From Nitrospirota bacterium (GTDB lineage: Bacteria > Nitrospirota > Thermodesulfovibrionia > Thermodesulfovibrionales > UBA6898), in assembly GCA_021825365.1 (NCBI GenBank), contig JAKAHR010000007.1, forward strand, positions 56,249-120,248: a stretch of 64,000 nucleotides of DNA, in the 5' to 3' direction. Positions 8,818 to 17,187 of the stretch are shown one piece after another (position 1 is the first letter of the stretch; each line of letters starts with the position of its first letter). The position numbers were made by a program, and so were the translations under genes. The notes under the pieces were generated by a model, which saw only the letters and a program-made list of their open reading frames with translations, ran no database searches and was not told the DNA's origin.

Positions 8818-9108
8818 TCACACAAAGATATCCAGCACAAGGCCCGTCGGGGCCCCTGAGGTTTCCTCATATGCCTTCCTGACCGAGCGGAAATCGGTCA
8901 CCCCGCCATCTTCCGTTACGATGCTGGTCCTGTACGTCCGGGCAGCAACCGTTGCGGGTGGCAGTCCCGATGTACCCGGGGAAATGGATATCCTGTCTTC
9001 CTGATGAAATTTCCGACGGGGGATGAGCGAAGAGGCCGGCTGAATCCGCGGTTCCGGTTCAATCGTCAGTTGAAGACCCGGTGTATTTCGCACCTCATCG
9101 ATAGACAT
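8818..9108 (-). CDS. Small protein of unknown function
   Basis: A 96-residue reading frame (MSIDEVRNTPGLQLTIEPEP...). I do not recognise the family. The product is polar with no membrane segment; the first half is proline-rich, and the C-terminus ends in GLVLDIFV. The ATG at 9108 is preceded by GAGGTG at short spacing, which argues for a real gene. It sits convergent to the phospholipase-like gene and upstream of nothing on its strand, 65 bases before the end of gspN. An upstream in-frame ATG at 9120 is less likely. Confidence 0.5.
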   Translation of the reverse strand: MSIDEVRNTPGLQLTIEPEPRIQPASSLIPRRKFHQEDRISISPGTSGLPPATVAARTYRTSIVTEDGGVTDFRSVRKAYEETSGAPTGLVLDIFV

Positions 9109-9173
9109 AGCGCACCTCATTTTACCATAGAACAGTTAGTGATGCCGTCTCTCTTTGCGCGACCACAGCCATC

Positions 9174-9956
9174 TCAGAGTAAAAGATCACCGGCAACGGG
9201 GATGGCGTAGTAGCCCGGGGAGACCTTGTATGCCTCCAGAAACAGGGCAAGGGGGTTATTTTCCATGAAGGATCTGCCCGGCATAACCTCCATCGTCAGC
9301 TTCAGCCTGCCTCCCGCGATGGTCCCCTTCATACGGGCATAAATATCCTCTCCTTCAAGGGCAAAGGAGGAGACCGTAACTGTCTTGTTGGCAATAGACA
9401 GGGCGCCCCTTGCTGACCGGAAGATATTGAGGGGCAGCGCGATGCCCCCGAAAGAGCTGCTTTCCAGCCGCGCGTCGGTGATCTCAAACCGGATGTCCCC
9501 TGTCGGGCCGTCAATCTTCATGCGCCCTGAAAAGGTTCCGGTGCCCTTGACTCCGGCCAGGGGGAAGAGGGGGATAGAGGCGAGGTCAGCCTTTTCAAGG
9601 GTAAGCAGCACATGGCTTTTGCCCCTGATCAGGTCCACCCTGCCCTTGATAATGCCGCCGGCAGCAGCGCCGCTGACGTGCATATCGAGCCTGAGCAGGA
9701 GAAGGGAAAAAGGGTTAATCCTGCCGTGGATCCGCTCCGTGGCGAGCAGGGGCCTGCCGGCCTTCTTCAGGGCGATACCTTCCGCAGTGAAACTGTACAG
9801 GGGCCCCTTGCGGAGACCGGAGACCTCCAGCCGCATATCAGGGTCATCGACGGAGTTTTCGATCAGGCTGGTTATGTACGTTTCAGGAAAGACGACAAGC
9901 CAGATGCCGAAGAACAGGAGGAGGCCGGCGCCGCATACGATCGCGGCCTTCTTCAC
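9174..9956 (-). CDS. gspN: Type II secretion system protein GspN
   Basis: A 260-residue protein with one N-terminal membrane segment (residues about 5-25) and a long beta-rich periplasmic domain with AsmA/GspN-like low-complexity strands. Last gene of the twelve-gene gsp operon; its start overlaps the gspM stop by four bases. GspN is an accessory inner-membrane component found in some type II systems and is not always essential. The assignment rests on position, length and topology more than on strict motifs. Confidence 0.85.
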   Translation of the reverse strand: MKKAAIVCGAGLLLFFGIWLVVFPETYITSLIENSVDDPDMRLEVSGLRKGPLYSFTAEGIALKKAGRPLLATERIHGRINPFSLLLLRLDMHVSGAAAGGIIKGRVDLIRGKSHVLLTLEKADLASIPLFPLAGVKGTGTFSGRMKIDGPTGDIRFEITDARLESSSFGGIALPLNIFRSARGALSIANKTVTVSSFALEGEDIYARMKGTIAGGRLKLTMEVMPGRSFMENNPLALFLEAYKVSPGYYAIPVAGDLLL

Positions 9957-10453
9957 TTGGGCCTGATGAGACTCACGGTCATGTTTACGTTGAGCTGGGA
10001 GGGGTTGTCGAATGATGTCCTGACAACGGTCTTCTTCACGGCGAGGATCATCGGGGCATTTTCCATCTTGTACAGGATGTTCACCAGTTCGTTCATTCCG
10101 ATCTTCTCGACCTGGACATCGGCCTCCTCCTCTGTTGCGTAGCGCTGCTCTTTCGTCGCCACCGCCTTCATCGCCTTTACCTTCTGGCTCAAGCCGAGAG
10201 ACTTGAATATCTCATCCATCGCAGGGATGACGCCCTCCACACGCGAAAGAGACTTCCTTCCCTCCACAGCGGCGACAGAGCCCCTGAGGTTCAGGTAATC
10301 GTCCCTGAGGGTGAGCAGCTCATTCCTCTGCGTCTGCAGGACCGCCTGCTCCCGTTTCAGCGAAAAGGAGACCAGGATCAGGACGATGCAGAGGATCACC
10401 GCGGAGACCCACGCGGCCGGCAGGAGAAGTCTTTTGTCTGCGGGCAGTCTCAT
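9953..10453 (-). CDS. gspM: Type II secretion system protein GspM
   Basis: A 166-residue bitopic protein: short cytoplasmic N-terminus, one membrane helix (about 12-29), coiled-coil (ALQTQRNELLTLRDDYLNLR-type heptads) and a small ferredoxin-like periplasmic domain. GspM binds GspL and helps form the inner-membrane platform. The start overlaps the gspL stop and the stop overlaps the gspN start, typical of a tightly coupled operon. Confidence 0.86.
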   Translation of the reverse strand: MRLPADKRLLLPAAWVSAVILCIVLILVSFSLKREQAVLQTQRNELLTLRDDYLNLRGSVAAVEGRKSLSRVEGVIPAMDEIFKSLGLSQKVKAMKAVATKEQRYATEEEADVQVEKIGMNELVNILYKMENAPMILAVKKTVVRTSFDNPSQLNVNMTVSLIRPK

Positions 10454-11520
10454 CGTCTTCTCCCCCTGGCGATAATCGTGAACAGGGTCTTGCCCTGGCC
10501 GGACGGTTTCGTCTCGGACAGGTTTGCCCCGGGCAGTACGGCATCCAGGTCGGTCTTGAGTCTCTGGGCATCAGCCACTGACGGGGCTTCGCCCTTGAGC
10601 ACGATGAGTTCCCGTTCGACCGTAATCTCTGAGAGGGCGACCCCCGGCCGGCTCGTCCGGGAGAGGTCCAGGAGCAGTTGAAGGGGAGATGACCCGATAA
10701 AGGAAGTCTGCTTGTCCTTCATTTCCTTTATATGCGCCTTGAGCTGGTATAGTTCGTTCGTGACCTTCCTGTCCTCGGGAAAGAGAGTCTGATAGGACTT
10801 TCTCATCTCATCTTTCAGGGAGCGGATATCCCGTTTCGTAAAGACGATCATCATCCCCGCGTCGGCGATGAGTATGGCGAGGAGCAGGGCGGCAAGGACA
10901 GCCGTCGCCTTCAGCGATTTCTTCGCCTTTTCCGTATCAGCGGTATAGGCGAATTCACCGCGCCTGAAATTAAAGGCAGGGTTTTTGATCTCCCGCGCAG
11001 CAGCGGCACGCCGCTCCTCTTCGCTCAGCGATAAGGGGGTGATGAGGGAATCCGCCAGGCCCTTCTCTCCTGCAGCACTGTCGACGAGGTGGACGAGTTC
11101 GACTGAGGTGATGACCCGGGGATCTATCCCGGACGTCTTCAGCTTCCCGAGTATGTCTCTGAGTATCCCTTTTCTGACGTAGGCAACGAGTACCCGGGAC
11201 TTGCCCTGCGATTCTCCCAGGAGGCGCGCGTCAAAGACGATGTCTCCGGAGCCGCCGAGTACGAGGCCGTCCAGCTCGAACGGCAGAAGTTCCCGGATCT
11301 TGGCGATGTCAGAGAAAGGCAGTTCGATGATGCGAACATCGAGAAGGGCCAGAGGCAGGCTCAGGACCTGCTCCGCATCCGTGGGGATCGTGTCAGCGGA
11401 AAAGGAGAACTTTTCGCCAACGGGGGTCGTGAGGATACGCTCCATCCCTGTCTTGCCGTTTTTCCCGGCATACACGGAAAGCTCGTTAGCCGTAAGATCG
11501 ATGAAGGTGGCCCTGCTCAT
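10450..11520 (-). CDS. gspL: Type II secretion system protein GspL
   Basis: A 356-residue protein. The N-terminal cytoplasmic actin-like domain (MSRATFIDLTANELSVYAG..., FSDIAKIRELLPFEL, about 1-190) would recruit the GspE ATPase. One membrane helix follows at about 203-225, then a coiled coil and a periplasmic ferredoxin-like domain resembling PilN-type folds. It bridges GspE to the periplasmic parts of the machine. Co-translated with gspM, which starts four bases before its stop. Confidence 0.88.
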   Translation of the reverse strand: MSRATFIDLTANELSVYAGKNGKTGMERILTTPVGEKFSFSADTIPTDAEQVLSLPLALLDVRIIELPFSDIAKIRELLPFELDGLVLGGSGDIVFDARLLGESQGKSRVLVAYVRKGILRDILGKLKTSGIDPRVITSVELVHLVDSAAGEKGLADSLITPLSLSEEERRAAAAREIKNPAFNFRRGEFAYTADTEKAKKSLKATAVLAALLLAILIADAGMMIVFTKRDIRSLKDEMRKSYQTLFPEDRKVTNELYQLKAHIKEMKDKQTSFIGSSPLQLLLDLSRTSRPGVALSEITVERELIVLKGEAPSVADAQRLKTDLDAVLPGANLSETKPSGQGKTLFTIIARGRRR

Positions 11521-11529
11521 GCAGCCCTT

Positions 11530-12408
11530 TCAGCTCTCCTTCCAGAACTTGACCAGACCCCTGTTCCCCGACACCGCGAGGACAGTCTCAATAATGCGTC
11601 GTATGCCGCCGGCTTCCGCAACGGCGGTGACACGGAAGGCGGATGTCGTCGTCCCGGCGAACGCCCCCAGGGACATCGTGACGCTCTTGAGTTCAGTAAA
11701 CGTATTTGATATTTCGGCAAGGCTGTCATACGACTTCAGTTGCCTCTGCGCCACGATCCTATCGGCAGTCGCCGCACTGATTTTGTCAGACAGGCTCATC
11801 AGCACGGGCGCCGGCGCTGTGTTCACATTGATCATTTCGTTGGATATTGTAACATAGGGAAGGAGCTTCTCATAACTCTCCCGGTCAATGCCCGGGATCA
11901 GGAGGAGTTCCTCCACGCTGTCCAGAGGGCCTCCCTTTGCCGTCTCTGCCGGTCCCAATGCAGGACGCGCTGCAGGGTTGATCCACCAGACTATCCTGTC
12001 TGCCAGTTCAGGGTTGAGGCCGAGTGCGGCGAGCAGCCTTCCCATGGCGGGATACCAGAAGACAGTCTCTACGGTCCCGTTTGCGCCAACCATCTTGTTG
12101 ATATTGAACTTGGCGCCCTCATCCTCGATCCTCACCGAGATAGTCCCTTCGGGGTTGTCATAGGGGATCTTCTGCGATATCTCAAAAACAGCCTGGGTCT
12201 TCTCCTTCATGCCGGACGATATGGCATAGCTGGCAAGCTTGACCGCAGATCGCGCCGCAAGGGAAAGCTTTTGGGACGCCTGCCAGTTATGCAGGCTGCT
12301 GGTGCTCACGTAGACGCCATAGGCGAACTCGACGACCATGGCGGTGATGACCGCCACCACCAGGAGCGTCAGCACCAGCGCCATACCCCGTTCGTTCCTA
12401 TGCCGCAT
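11530..12408 (-). CDS. gspK: Type II secretion minor pseudopilin GspK
   Basis: A 292-residue prepilin-like protein with a short leader and cleavage site NERG/MALVLT, followed by the hydrophobic helix TLLVVAVITAMVVEF. The large globular part is typical of GspK, the biggest minor pseudopilin. It includes the helix-hairpin-helix-like IPGIDRESYEKLLPYVT and VNTAPAPVLMSL segments. It caps the pseudopilus tip together with GspI and GspJ. Its start overlaps the gspJ end by 11 bases. Confidence 0.92.
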   Translation of the reverse strand: MRHRNERGMALVLTLLVVAVITAMVVEFAYGVYVSTSSLHNWQASQKLSLAARSAVKLASYAISSGMKEKTQAVFEISQKIPYDNPEGTISVRIEDEGAKFNINKMVGANGTVETVFWYPAMGRLLAALGLNPELADRIVWWINPAARPALGPAETAKGGPLDSVEELLLIPGIDRESYEKLLPYVTISNEMINVNTAPAPVLMSLSDKISAATADRIVAQRQLKSYDSLAEISNTFTELKSVTMSLGAFAGTTTSAFRVTAVAEAGGIRRIIETVLAVSGNRGLVKFWKES

Positions 12409-13012
12409 TCCCTATCCTCGGCCTGAGGGTCTCGTACAGGGTAATCGGTCTCCCCTTGAGCGTCACGGTCAGCGTAATCCTTATCTCAGCCGGAACCCTT
12501 GTTGCTCCGGAGACCTCCCAGGTCTTCACCCATTTGTCCCCATCCTTCACCTCTACGGAAAATGAATCAATCCCTTCCATGAGCTCGGCGGCCGCGACGT
12601 CTTCCTTCTTATAGGCAGGCTTGATCTTCTTATACAGCACCGGCCTGCCTTCCCTCTCTTCAACATAGTAGGAGACCTGTGAGAGGCCGGGCACAAGCGG
12701 GGAAAAGGTCGTGAAGGTAAAGCGGGACGCCTGTTTGCCGTACAGGTCCCGGTCTTCCACCTTAAAGACCCCAAGGCGGGTGGATTGGCCATACGACAGC
12801 GACTCTATCTCCCTCGTCAGCGTGTCGACGATGCTTCTGGATTCCTGCAGGCCGAGAAGGGATTCGTCCATGCCTTCCATCGCCTTGTGGGAGAGGTTGA
12901 AGGTGCTGTAGACCGCGGCGAGGATGACCGAGAGCAGGGCAACGGCCAGGAGAATCTCAAGCAGGGTAAAACCCTGCATGGCTTGAAACGGGCTGCGGTT
13001 CCTGTCTTTCAT
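12398..13012 (-). CDS. gspJ: Type II secretion minor pseudopilin GspJ
   Basis: A 204-residue pseudopilin. The prepilin peptidase site is MQG/FTLLEILLAVALLSV, with the invariant Glu at +5. The C-terminal domain is beta-rich (FTFTTFSPLVPGLSQVSYYV). It forms part of the pseudopilus tip with GspI and GspK. The start overlaps the gspI stop by four bases. Confidence 0.93.
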   Translation of the reverse strand: MKDRNRSPFQAMQGFTLLEILLAVALLSVILAAVYSTFNLSHKAMEGMDESLLGLQESRSIVDTLTREIESLSYGQSTRLGVFKVEDRDLYGKQASRFTFTTFSPLVPGLSQVSYYVEEREGRPVLYKKIKPAYKKEDVAAAELMEGIDSFSVEVKDGDKWVKTWEVSGATRVPAEIRITLTVTLKGRPITLYETLRPRIGNAA

Positions 13013-13374
13013 CGTGTCTTCTCAACCATCTCCGTAAACCGGACTTCTTCCTTCCCCCTGCTCACGACAACCGCAAGAACGCTGATGCCGGGATAATCCG
13101 AGTCTTTTATCTCGGATGAGAACGAGTAGGCTGAAAAGGGTTCCGGGAATGTGCCCTTTGTTGCCGAGGACCGGGCTTCGATCTCCCGCAGCTTGTTCCT
13201 CGCCAGCATCGAGGCGACGGTGACGAACTCGTGCCGTGCTGCGATATCCAGGTGGTAGTTCATGGAGGAGATGAGGGTGACGAGGAGCCCGCCGATAATA
13301 GCCAGGGAGACCATCACCTCAAGGAGGGTGAAGCCGGCCCCGTTGCCCTCGGTGAACGTCCTATTGCGCTTCAA
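13009..13374 (-). CDS. gspI: Type II secretion minor pseudopilin GspI
   Basis: A 121-residue pseudopilin with the cleavage site GAG/FTLLEVMVSLAIIGG and a short globular domain (LARNKLREIEARS). This length is normal for GspI. It interacts with GspJ and GspK at the pseudopilus tip. It overlaps gspH by 14 bases and gspJ by four. Confidence 0.92.
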   Translation of the reverse strand: MKRNRTFTEGNGAGFTLLEVMVSLAIIGGLLVTLISSMNYHLDIAARHEFVTVASMLARNKLREIEARSSATKGTFPEPFSAYSFSSEIKDSDYPGISVLAVVVSRGKEEVRFTEMVEKTR

Positions 13375-13858
13375 TGATCTTTGTCCTTCCGCTTGCCGGG
13401 TTGAAGGCCACGGTCAGTCCCTTCTCCCCGTCCTTCAGACGGACCTTGATGAATTCCTGGCCCCCCGTGGGCCCGAAGAAGACGGTCACCTGGCCTTCTT
13501 TGAGCTCACCCCTGGACTGAAGGTCAACGCTGAAGAGGGTCTTCATGCGGTCGGTCTTTTCTCCCTCAGGGTCTTTCCAGCCGAGGGAACCGTCGCTGAA
13601 GTCGAAGGTAAGGGGATAGGTCTGCTTCGTATATATGGCACTGTCGTTGAGGTACCTCAGCAGGGAAGCAATCTTCCTCGCCTCGGAGCGTATCCCCTTT
13701 TCCCCAAAACCCGCAAAGGACGGAAACACGAGGACAGAGACAAGGGAAACGATGAAGATAACTGCCAGTATCTCGAGGAGGGTGAAGCCTGACCTTCCGG
13801 ATGAAAGGAGGGGCAGCCGTCTGCCCATAGCCTGTGTCATGCCGACCTTATGGTTCAT
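13361..13858 (-). CDS. gspH: Type II secretion minor pseudopilin GspH
   Basis: A 165-residue pseudopilin. A leader of about 24 residues precedes the cleavage site RSG/FTLLEILAVIFIVSL. The C-terminal part has the GspH-type IRSEARKIASLLRYLNDSAI helix, then beta strands. It overlaps the next gene, gspI. The 61-base gap to gspG upstream holds no obvious promoter. Confidence 0.9.
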   Translation of the reverse strand: MNHKVGMTQAMGRRLPLLSSGRSGFTLLEILAVIFIVSLVSVLVFPSFAGFGEKGIRSEARKIASLLRYLNDSAIYTKQTYPLTFDFSDGSLGWKDPEGEKTDRMKTLFSVDLQSRGELKEGQVTVFFGPTGGQEFIKVRLKDGEKGLTVAFNPASGRTKIIEAQ

Positions 13859-13919
13859 ACCTATTCACGACAAGAGAGGCAGCATACCGATGAAGGACCC
13901 ATGACCGGGCGGCCCCGGA

Positions 13920-14405
13920 TTATTTCATGTCCCAGCTGGTGATGTCAGCGTCCTTGCCCTCTCCGCCTTCCTTGCCGTCACCGCCGTAGCTGAAGATGTC
14001 GTAGTCCCCGTGCAGTCCGGGCGAGACATAGACATATGCATTGCCCCAGGGATCAAGGGGGATCTTCTTCTGCTCAAGGTAGCCGCCCTCACGGTAGTTG
14101 TTGGGTATCTTGCCGGTTGTCGGCTTGGCGATGAGGGCGTCGAGGCCCTGGTCGGTAGTGGGGTACACGCCGCTGTCGATCTTGTAAAGCTTCAGCGCGG
14201 TCTCGAGGTTCCTGATCTGGACCTTTGCGTCTGCAATTTTGGCGTCATCGGTCCTGCCGATGATCTTGGGTGCGACGATGGCGGCCAACAAACCGAGGAT
14301 GAACACCACGACGATGATCTCCAGAAGCGTAAAGCCGGATTCCCTGTGTGCGGTATACCCTCCTGCTCCGCTCTTTCCGAGGCATCTATTCTGATTCAGA
14401 TTCAT
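13920..14405 (-). CDS. gspG: Type II secretion major pseudopilin GspG
   Basis: A 161-residue major pseudopilin that polymerises into the piston-like pseudopilus. The cleavage site is ESG/FTLLEIIVVVFILGLLA. The conserved C-terminal signature includes YPTTDQGLDALI, LDPWGNAYVY and the calcium-site YGGDGKEGGEGKDADI. The start is ATG 14405 (MNLNQNR) because GGAGGAACT precedes it directly. An upstream start at 14459 would lengthen the leader without a ribosome binding site. Confidence 0.95.
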   Translation of the reverse strand: MNLNQNRCLGKSGAGGYTAHRESGFTLLEIIVVVFILGLLAAIVAPKIIGRTDDAKIADAKVQIRNLETALKLYKIDSGVYPTTDQGLDALIAKPTTGKIPNNYREGGYLEQKKIPLDPWGNAYVYVSPGLHGDYDIFSYGGDGKEGGEGKDADITSWDMK

Positions 14406-14472
14406 AGTTCCTCCATCTTCTGCGCCATAGAAAGGCCGTGACACAGATGTAGTATACAATATTCGGTCCGCC

Positions 14473-15648
14473 TCACTTTACCAGCTGATTGAGCTGGAAG
14501 AGCGGAAGGAGAATAGCCAGGACGATGAAGCCGACGATAAGGCCCATGAGGAGGATCATCGAGGGCTCCAGGAGAGAGAGCATTTTCTGCACCCTTCTCT
14601 CAAACTCCTCCTCGAACGAATCCGCTGTCCGGCTCAGGATCGCGGCAAGGCTCCCGCTCTTCTCGCCTGTTGAGATGAGCTGGAGAAGCACGGAGGGGAA
14701 CCCCTCGAGTGCGGCGGAGAGCCTGACCCCTTCTGCCACCTTCTTGGCGGCTTCCATGATCCTGGCTTCGAGCACGATATTGCCCACCGCCTTGGCCGTC
14801 AGCTCCAGCGATTTGAGCACCGGAAGACCGCCGTCAAGGAGAAAACCCAGCGTCCTTGCAAAACGGCCGTAATAGAGTGCCTGCATGACCCCTGTCGGCA
14901 GTCTCAGGGTCAGGCGGTCGAGGACGGAGCGGTGCCTCAGTCTCAGGCGCCTGAAGCCGATGACCGCAAGGGCGGCAAGGATCAGCAGGAGCCACCAGTA
15001 GTTGACGAAAAGGGAGCTTATCCTGATAAGGATGACTGTCGCAATCGGCAGGGCTGCCTTGGTGCTCTCGAATATCTTGACGATCTTCGGCACGACGAAT
15101 ACGAAGAGAAAGGAGAGCACCACCAGACCCACAACCGCCATGAATACCGGATAGACCAGCGCTGTCCGCACCTTTGACCGGATGGAGGAATCCTTTTCAA
15201 GGAAATCAGCCACCTTGGCAAGGACGGCATCGAGGCTGCCGCTCTGTTCTCCGGCATTCACCATGTTCCGGAAGAATTCGGGAAAGAAGCCGGGATGGCC
15301 CTCCATCGCGCGGGAAAGGCTTGCCCCTCCGGAGACCTTCTCGCGAAGGTCGATGAGCAGCCCCTTCCAGGTGCCCCTGTTCTCCTCCGAAAGGGAGCGC
15401 AGCGCCTCGACGAGGGGTACGCCGGCGCCCAGGAGTGTTGCCAGCTGTCTGGTTACATAGGGAAGGAGGGCACGGTCGTGTTGTCTGAAGAGCCAGCTGC
15501 GCTCTCCCTGGACATATTCCCTGACGTCTTTGGGGTAGATGCCCCTCGCCTTGATGACCGACAGGGCGTCCTGCATGCCGTCCGCCTCAAGGGTGCCGGA
15601 TGCGGAGGAGCCGTCCGGTTTATATCCTTTATACTGGAAGAGGGGCAT
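14473..15648 (-). CDS. gspF: Type II secretion inner membrane platform protein GspF
   Basis: A 391-residue polytopic protein with two T2SSF domains (about 60-185 and 260-385) and three membrane helices, including the last one near the C-terminus (MILLMGLIVGFIVLAILLPL). The motif GEQSGSLDAVLAKVADFLEK and its repeat GEKSGSLAAILSRTADSFEE mark the duplicated domain. It forms the membrane core under the GspE ATPase. Confidence 0.95.
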   Translation of the reverse strand: MPLFQYKGYKPDGSSASGTLEADGMQDALSVIKARGIYPKDVREYVQGERSWLFRQHDRALLPYVTRQLATLLGAGVPLVEALRSLSEENRGTWKGLLIDLREKVSGGASLSRAMEGHPGFFPEFFRNMVNAGEQSGSLDAVLAKVADFLEKDSSIRSKVRTALVYPVFMAVVGLVVLSFLFVFVVPKIVKIFESTKAALPIATVILIRISSLFVNYWWLLLILAALAVIGFRRLRLRHRSVLDRLTLRLPTGVMQALYYGRFARTLGFLLDGGLPVLKSLELTAKAVGNIVLEARIMEAAKKVAEGVRLSAALEGFPSVLLQLISTGEKSGSLAAILSRTADSFEEEFERRVQKMLSLLEPSMILLMGLIVGFIVLAILLPLFQLNQLVK

Positions 15649-15658
15649 ACCGCAGGCC

Positions 15659-17173
15659 CTAGACCTCGGTCATGTCTTTTTGGGTCACCCGGAGGACCTC
15701 CTCGATTGTGGTGATCCCCTGCATTGCCTTGAGAAAACCGTCAGAACGTAGCGTGCGCATGCCCTTCGCGATGGCGCTTCCCTTGATTGACTGAGAATCG
15801 ATTCTCCCGGTTATCATGCCCCTGATGTCGTCGTCGATGGTGAGGAATTCATATATCCCGGTTCTGCCGAGATAACCGCTCCCTTTGCACCGGTCGCAGC
15901 CCGCCCCGCGGAAGACGACCGGGGCCGACGGAGGCAGGTAGGATTTTTCCAGGTCCGTGGGTGAGTGCGACGCCTTGCAGTGGGGGCAGATGACCCGCAC
16001 AAGCCGCTGGGCGAGGACACCCATGAGGGAGGAGGCAACGAGAAACGGTTCCACTCCCATATCGATGAGTCTCACGAGGGCGGACGGTGCGTCGTTTGTA
16101 TGCAGGGTGCTCAGAACGAGATGGCCGGTAAGTGATGCCTGGATCGCTATCTCGGCGGTTTCGACATCACGGATCTCGCCTACCATGATAACGTCGGGGT
16201 CTTGCCGGAGGATGGACCGCAGCCCTGACGCAAAGGTGAGTCCTATCCGGGGGTTTACCTGTATCTGGCCGATGCCCTTGAGCTGGTATTCGACAGGATC
16301 TTCGACGGTGATGATGTTTTTTTCCTCGGTATGTATCCGGTTCAGGGCCGCATAGATCGTCGTCGTCTTGCCGCTCCCGGTAGGTCCGGTAACGAGGATG
16401 ATGCCGTTGGTCTTGTTGAGAAGCTCCTCGAGACGGGAGACGTCGTCCTTGTCGAGCCCTACTTCCCACAGGCCGATCAGGCCCTGCTTGCGGTCGAGGA
16501 GCCTGAGCACCGCGCGTTCGCCGAAGGCGGTGGGTACGACCGAGACCCTGATGTCGATGTCCCTGCCGCCGATGAGAAGCCGGATGCGTCCGTCCTGGGG
16601 AAGCCGCTTCTCCGCGATGTCGAGGGATGCCATGATCTTCACCCTGCTGATGAGGGCGTCCTGGATGATCTTGGGAGGAGTGAGTACCCGGTGCAGCATG
16701 CCGTCGACCCGCAGTCTCACCTCGAGCTCCTTCTCGTAGGGCTCGATATGGATGTCGCTCGCCCGCTCCTTCACCGCCTGTTGCAGGATAGCGTTGAGGA
16801 GCCTGATAATCGGCGCCTCCTCCGTCAGTTCGAGTATGTCGCGCGGTCTTTCGAATTCGGTCGCAACGGAGGAGAGGTCCTCGCCGGTGATGTTGCCCAT
16901 CACGTCTTCGGCGGAGCCTATCTGGCCGTAATAGCGGTTGATAGCGTCGAGGATCGAGCCTGACGAGGCGTTCAGCGGACGGGCGTTCAGCCCGAAGTAG
17001 CGGGAAAGTTCCCGGAGGGCGAGGATGCCCTTGTCGTCTGCGACCGCCGCCAGGAGAGTGTCTCCTTCCCGGCGAAGGGGCATGATGAGATTGCCCTTGG
17101 CATAGGAGAGAGGGATTTCCTTGATAAGGGCATGCTCAATGTCTTCATCCCTGATGACCTCGATCGTCTCCAT
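15659..17173 (-). CDS. gspE: Type II secretion ATPase GspE
   Basis: A 504-residue hexameric secretion ATPase. An N-terminal GspL-binding region (about 1-90) is followed by the Walker A GPTGSGKTTT, an Asp box, the Walker B-region VGEIRDVETAEIAIQASLTG and the His box LSTLHTNDA. The Cys4 zinc motif of GspE is intact (CPHC then CDRC). It drives pseudopilus assembly from the cytoplasm. Ten bases separate it from gspF downstream. Confidence 0.96.
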   Translation of the reverse strand: METIEVIRDEDIEHALIKEIPLSYAKGNLIMPLRREGDTLLAAVADDKGILALRELSRYFGLNARPLNASSGSILDAINRYYGQIGSAEDVMGNITGEDLSSVATEFERPRDILELTEEAPIIRLLNAILQQAVKERASDIHIEPYEKELEVRLRVDGMLHRVLTPPKIIQDALISRVKIMASLDIAEKRLPQDGRIRLLIGGRDIDIRVSVVPTAFGERAVLRLLDRKQGLIGLWEVGLDKDDVSRLEELLNKTNGIILVTGPTGSGKTTTIYAALNRIHTEEKNIITVEDPVEYQLKGIGQIQVNPRIGLTFASGLRSILRQDPDVIMVGEIRDVETAEIAIQASLTGHLVLSTLHTNDAPSALVRLIDMGVEPFLVASSLMGVLAQRLVRVICPHCKASHSPTDLEKSYLPPSAPVVFRGAGCDRCKGSGYLGRTGIYEFLTIDDDIRGMITGRIDSQSIKGSAIAKGMRTLRSDGFLKAMQGITTIEEVLRVTQKDMTEV

Positions 17174-17187
17174 ACGGTCGCTGCGGG

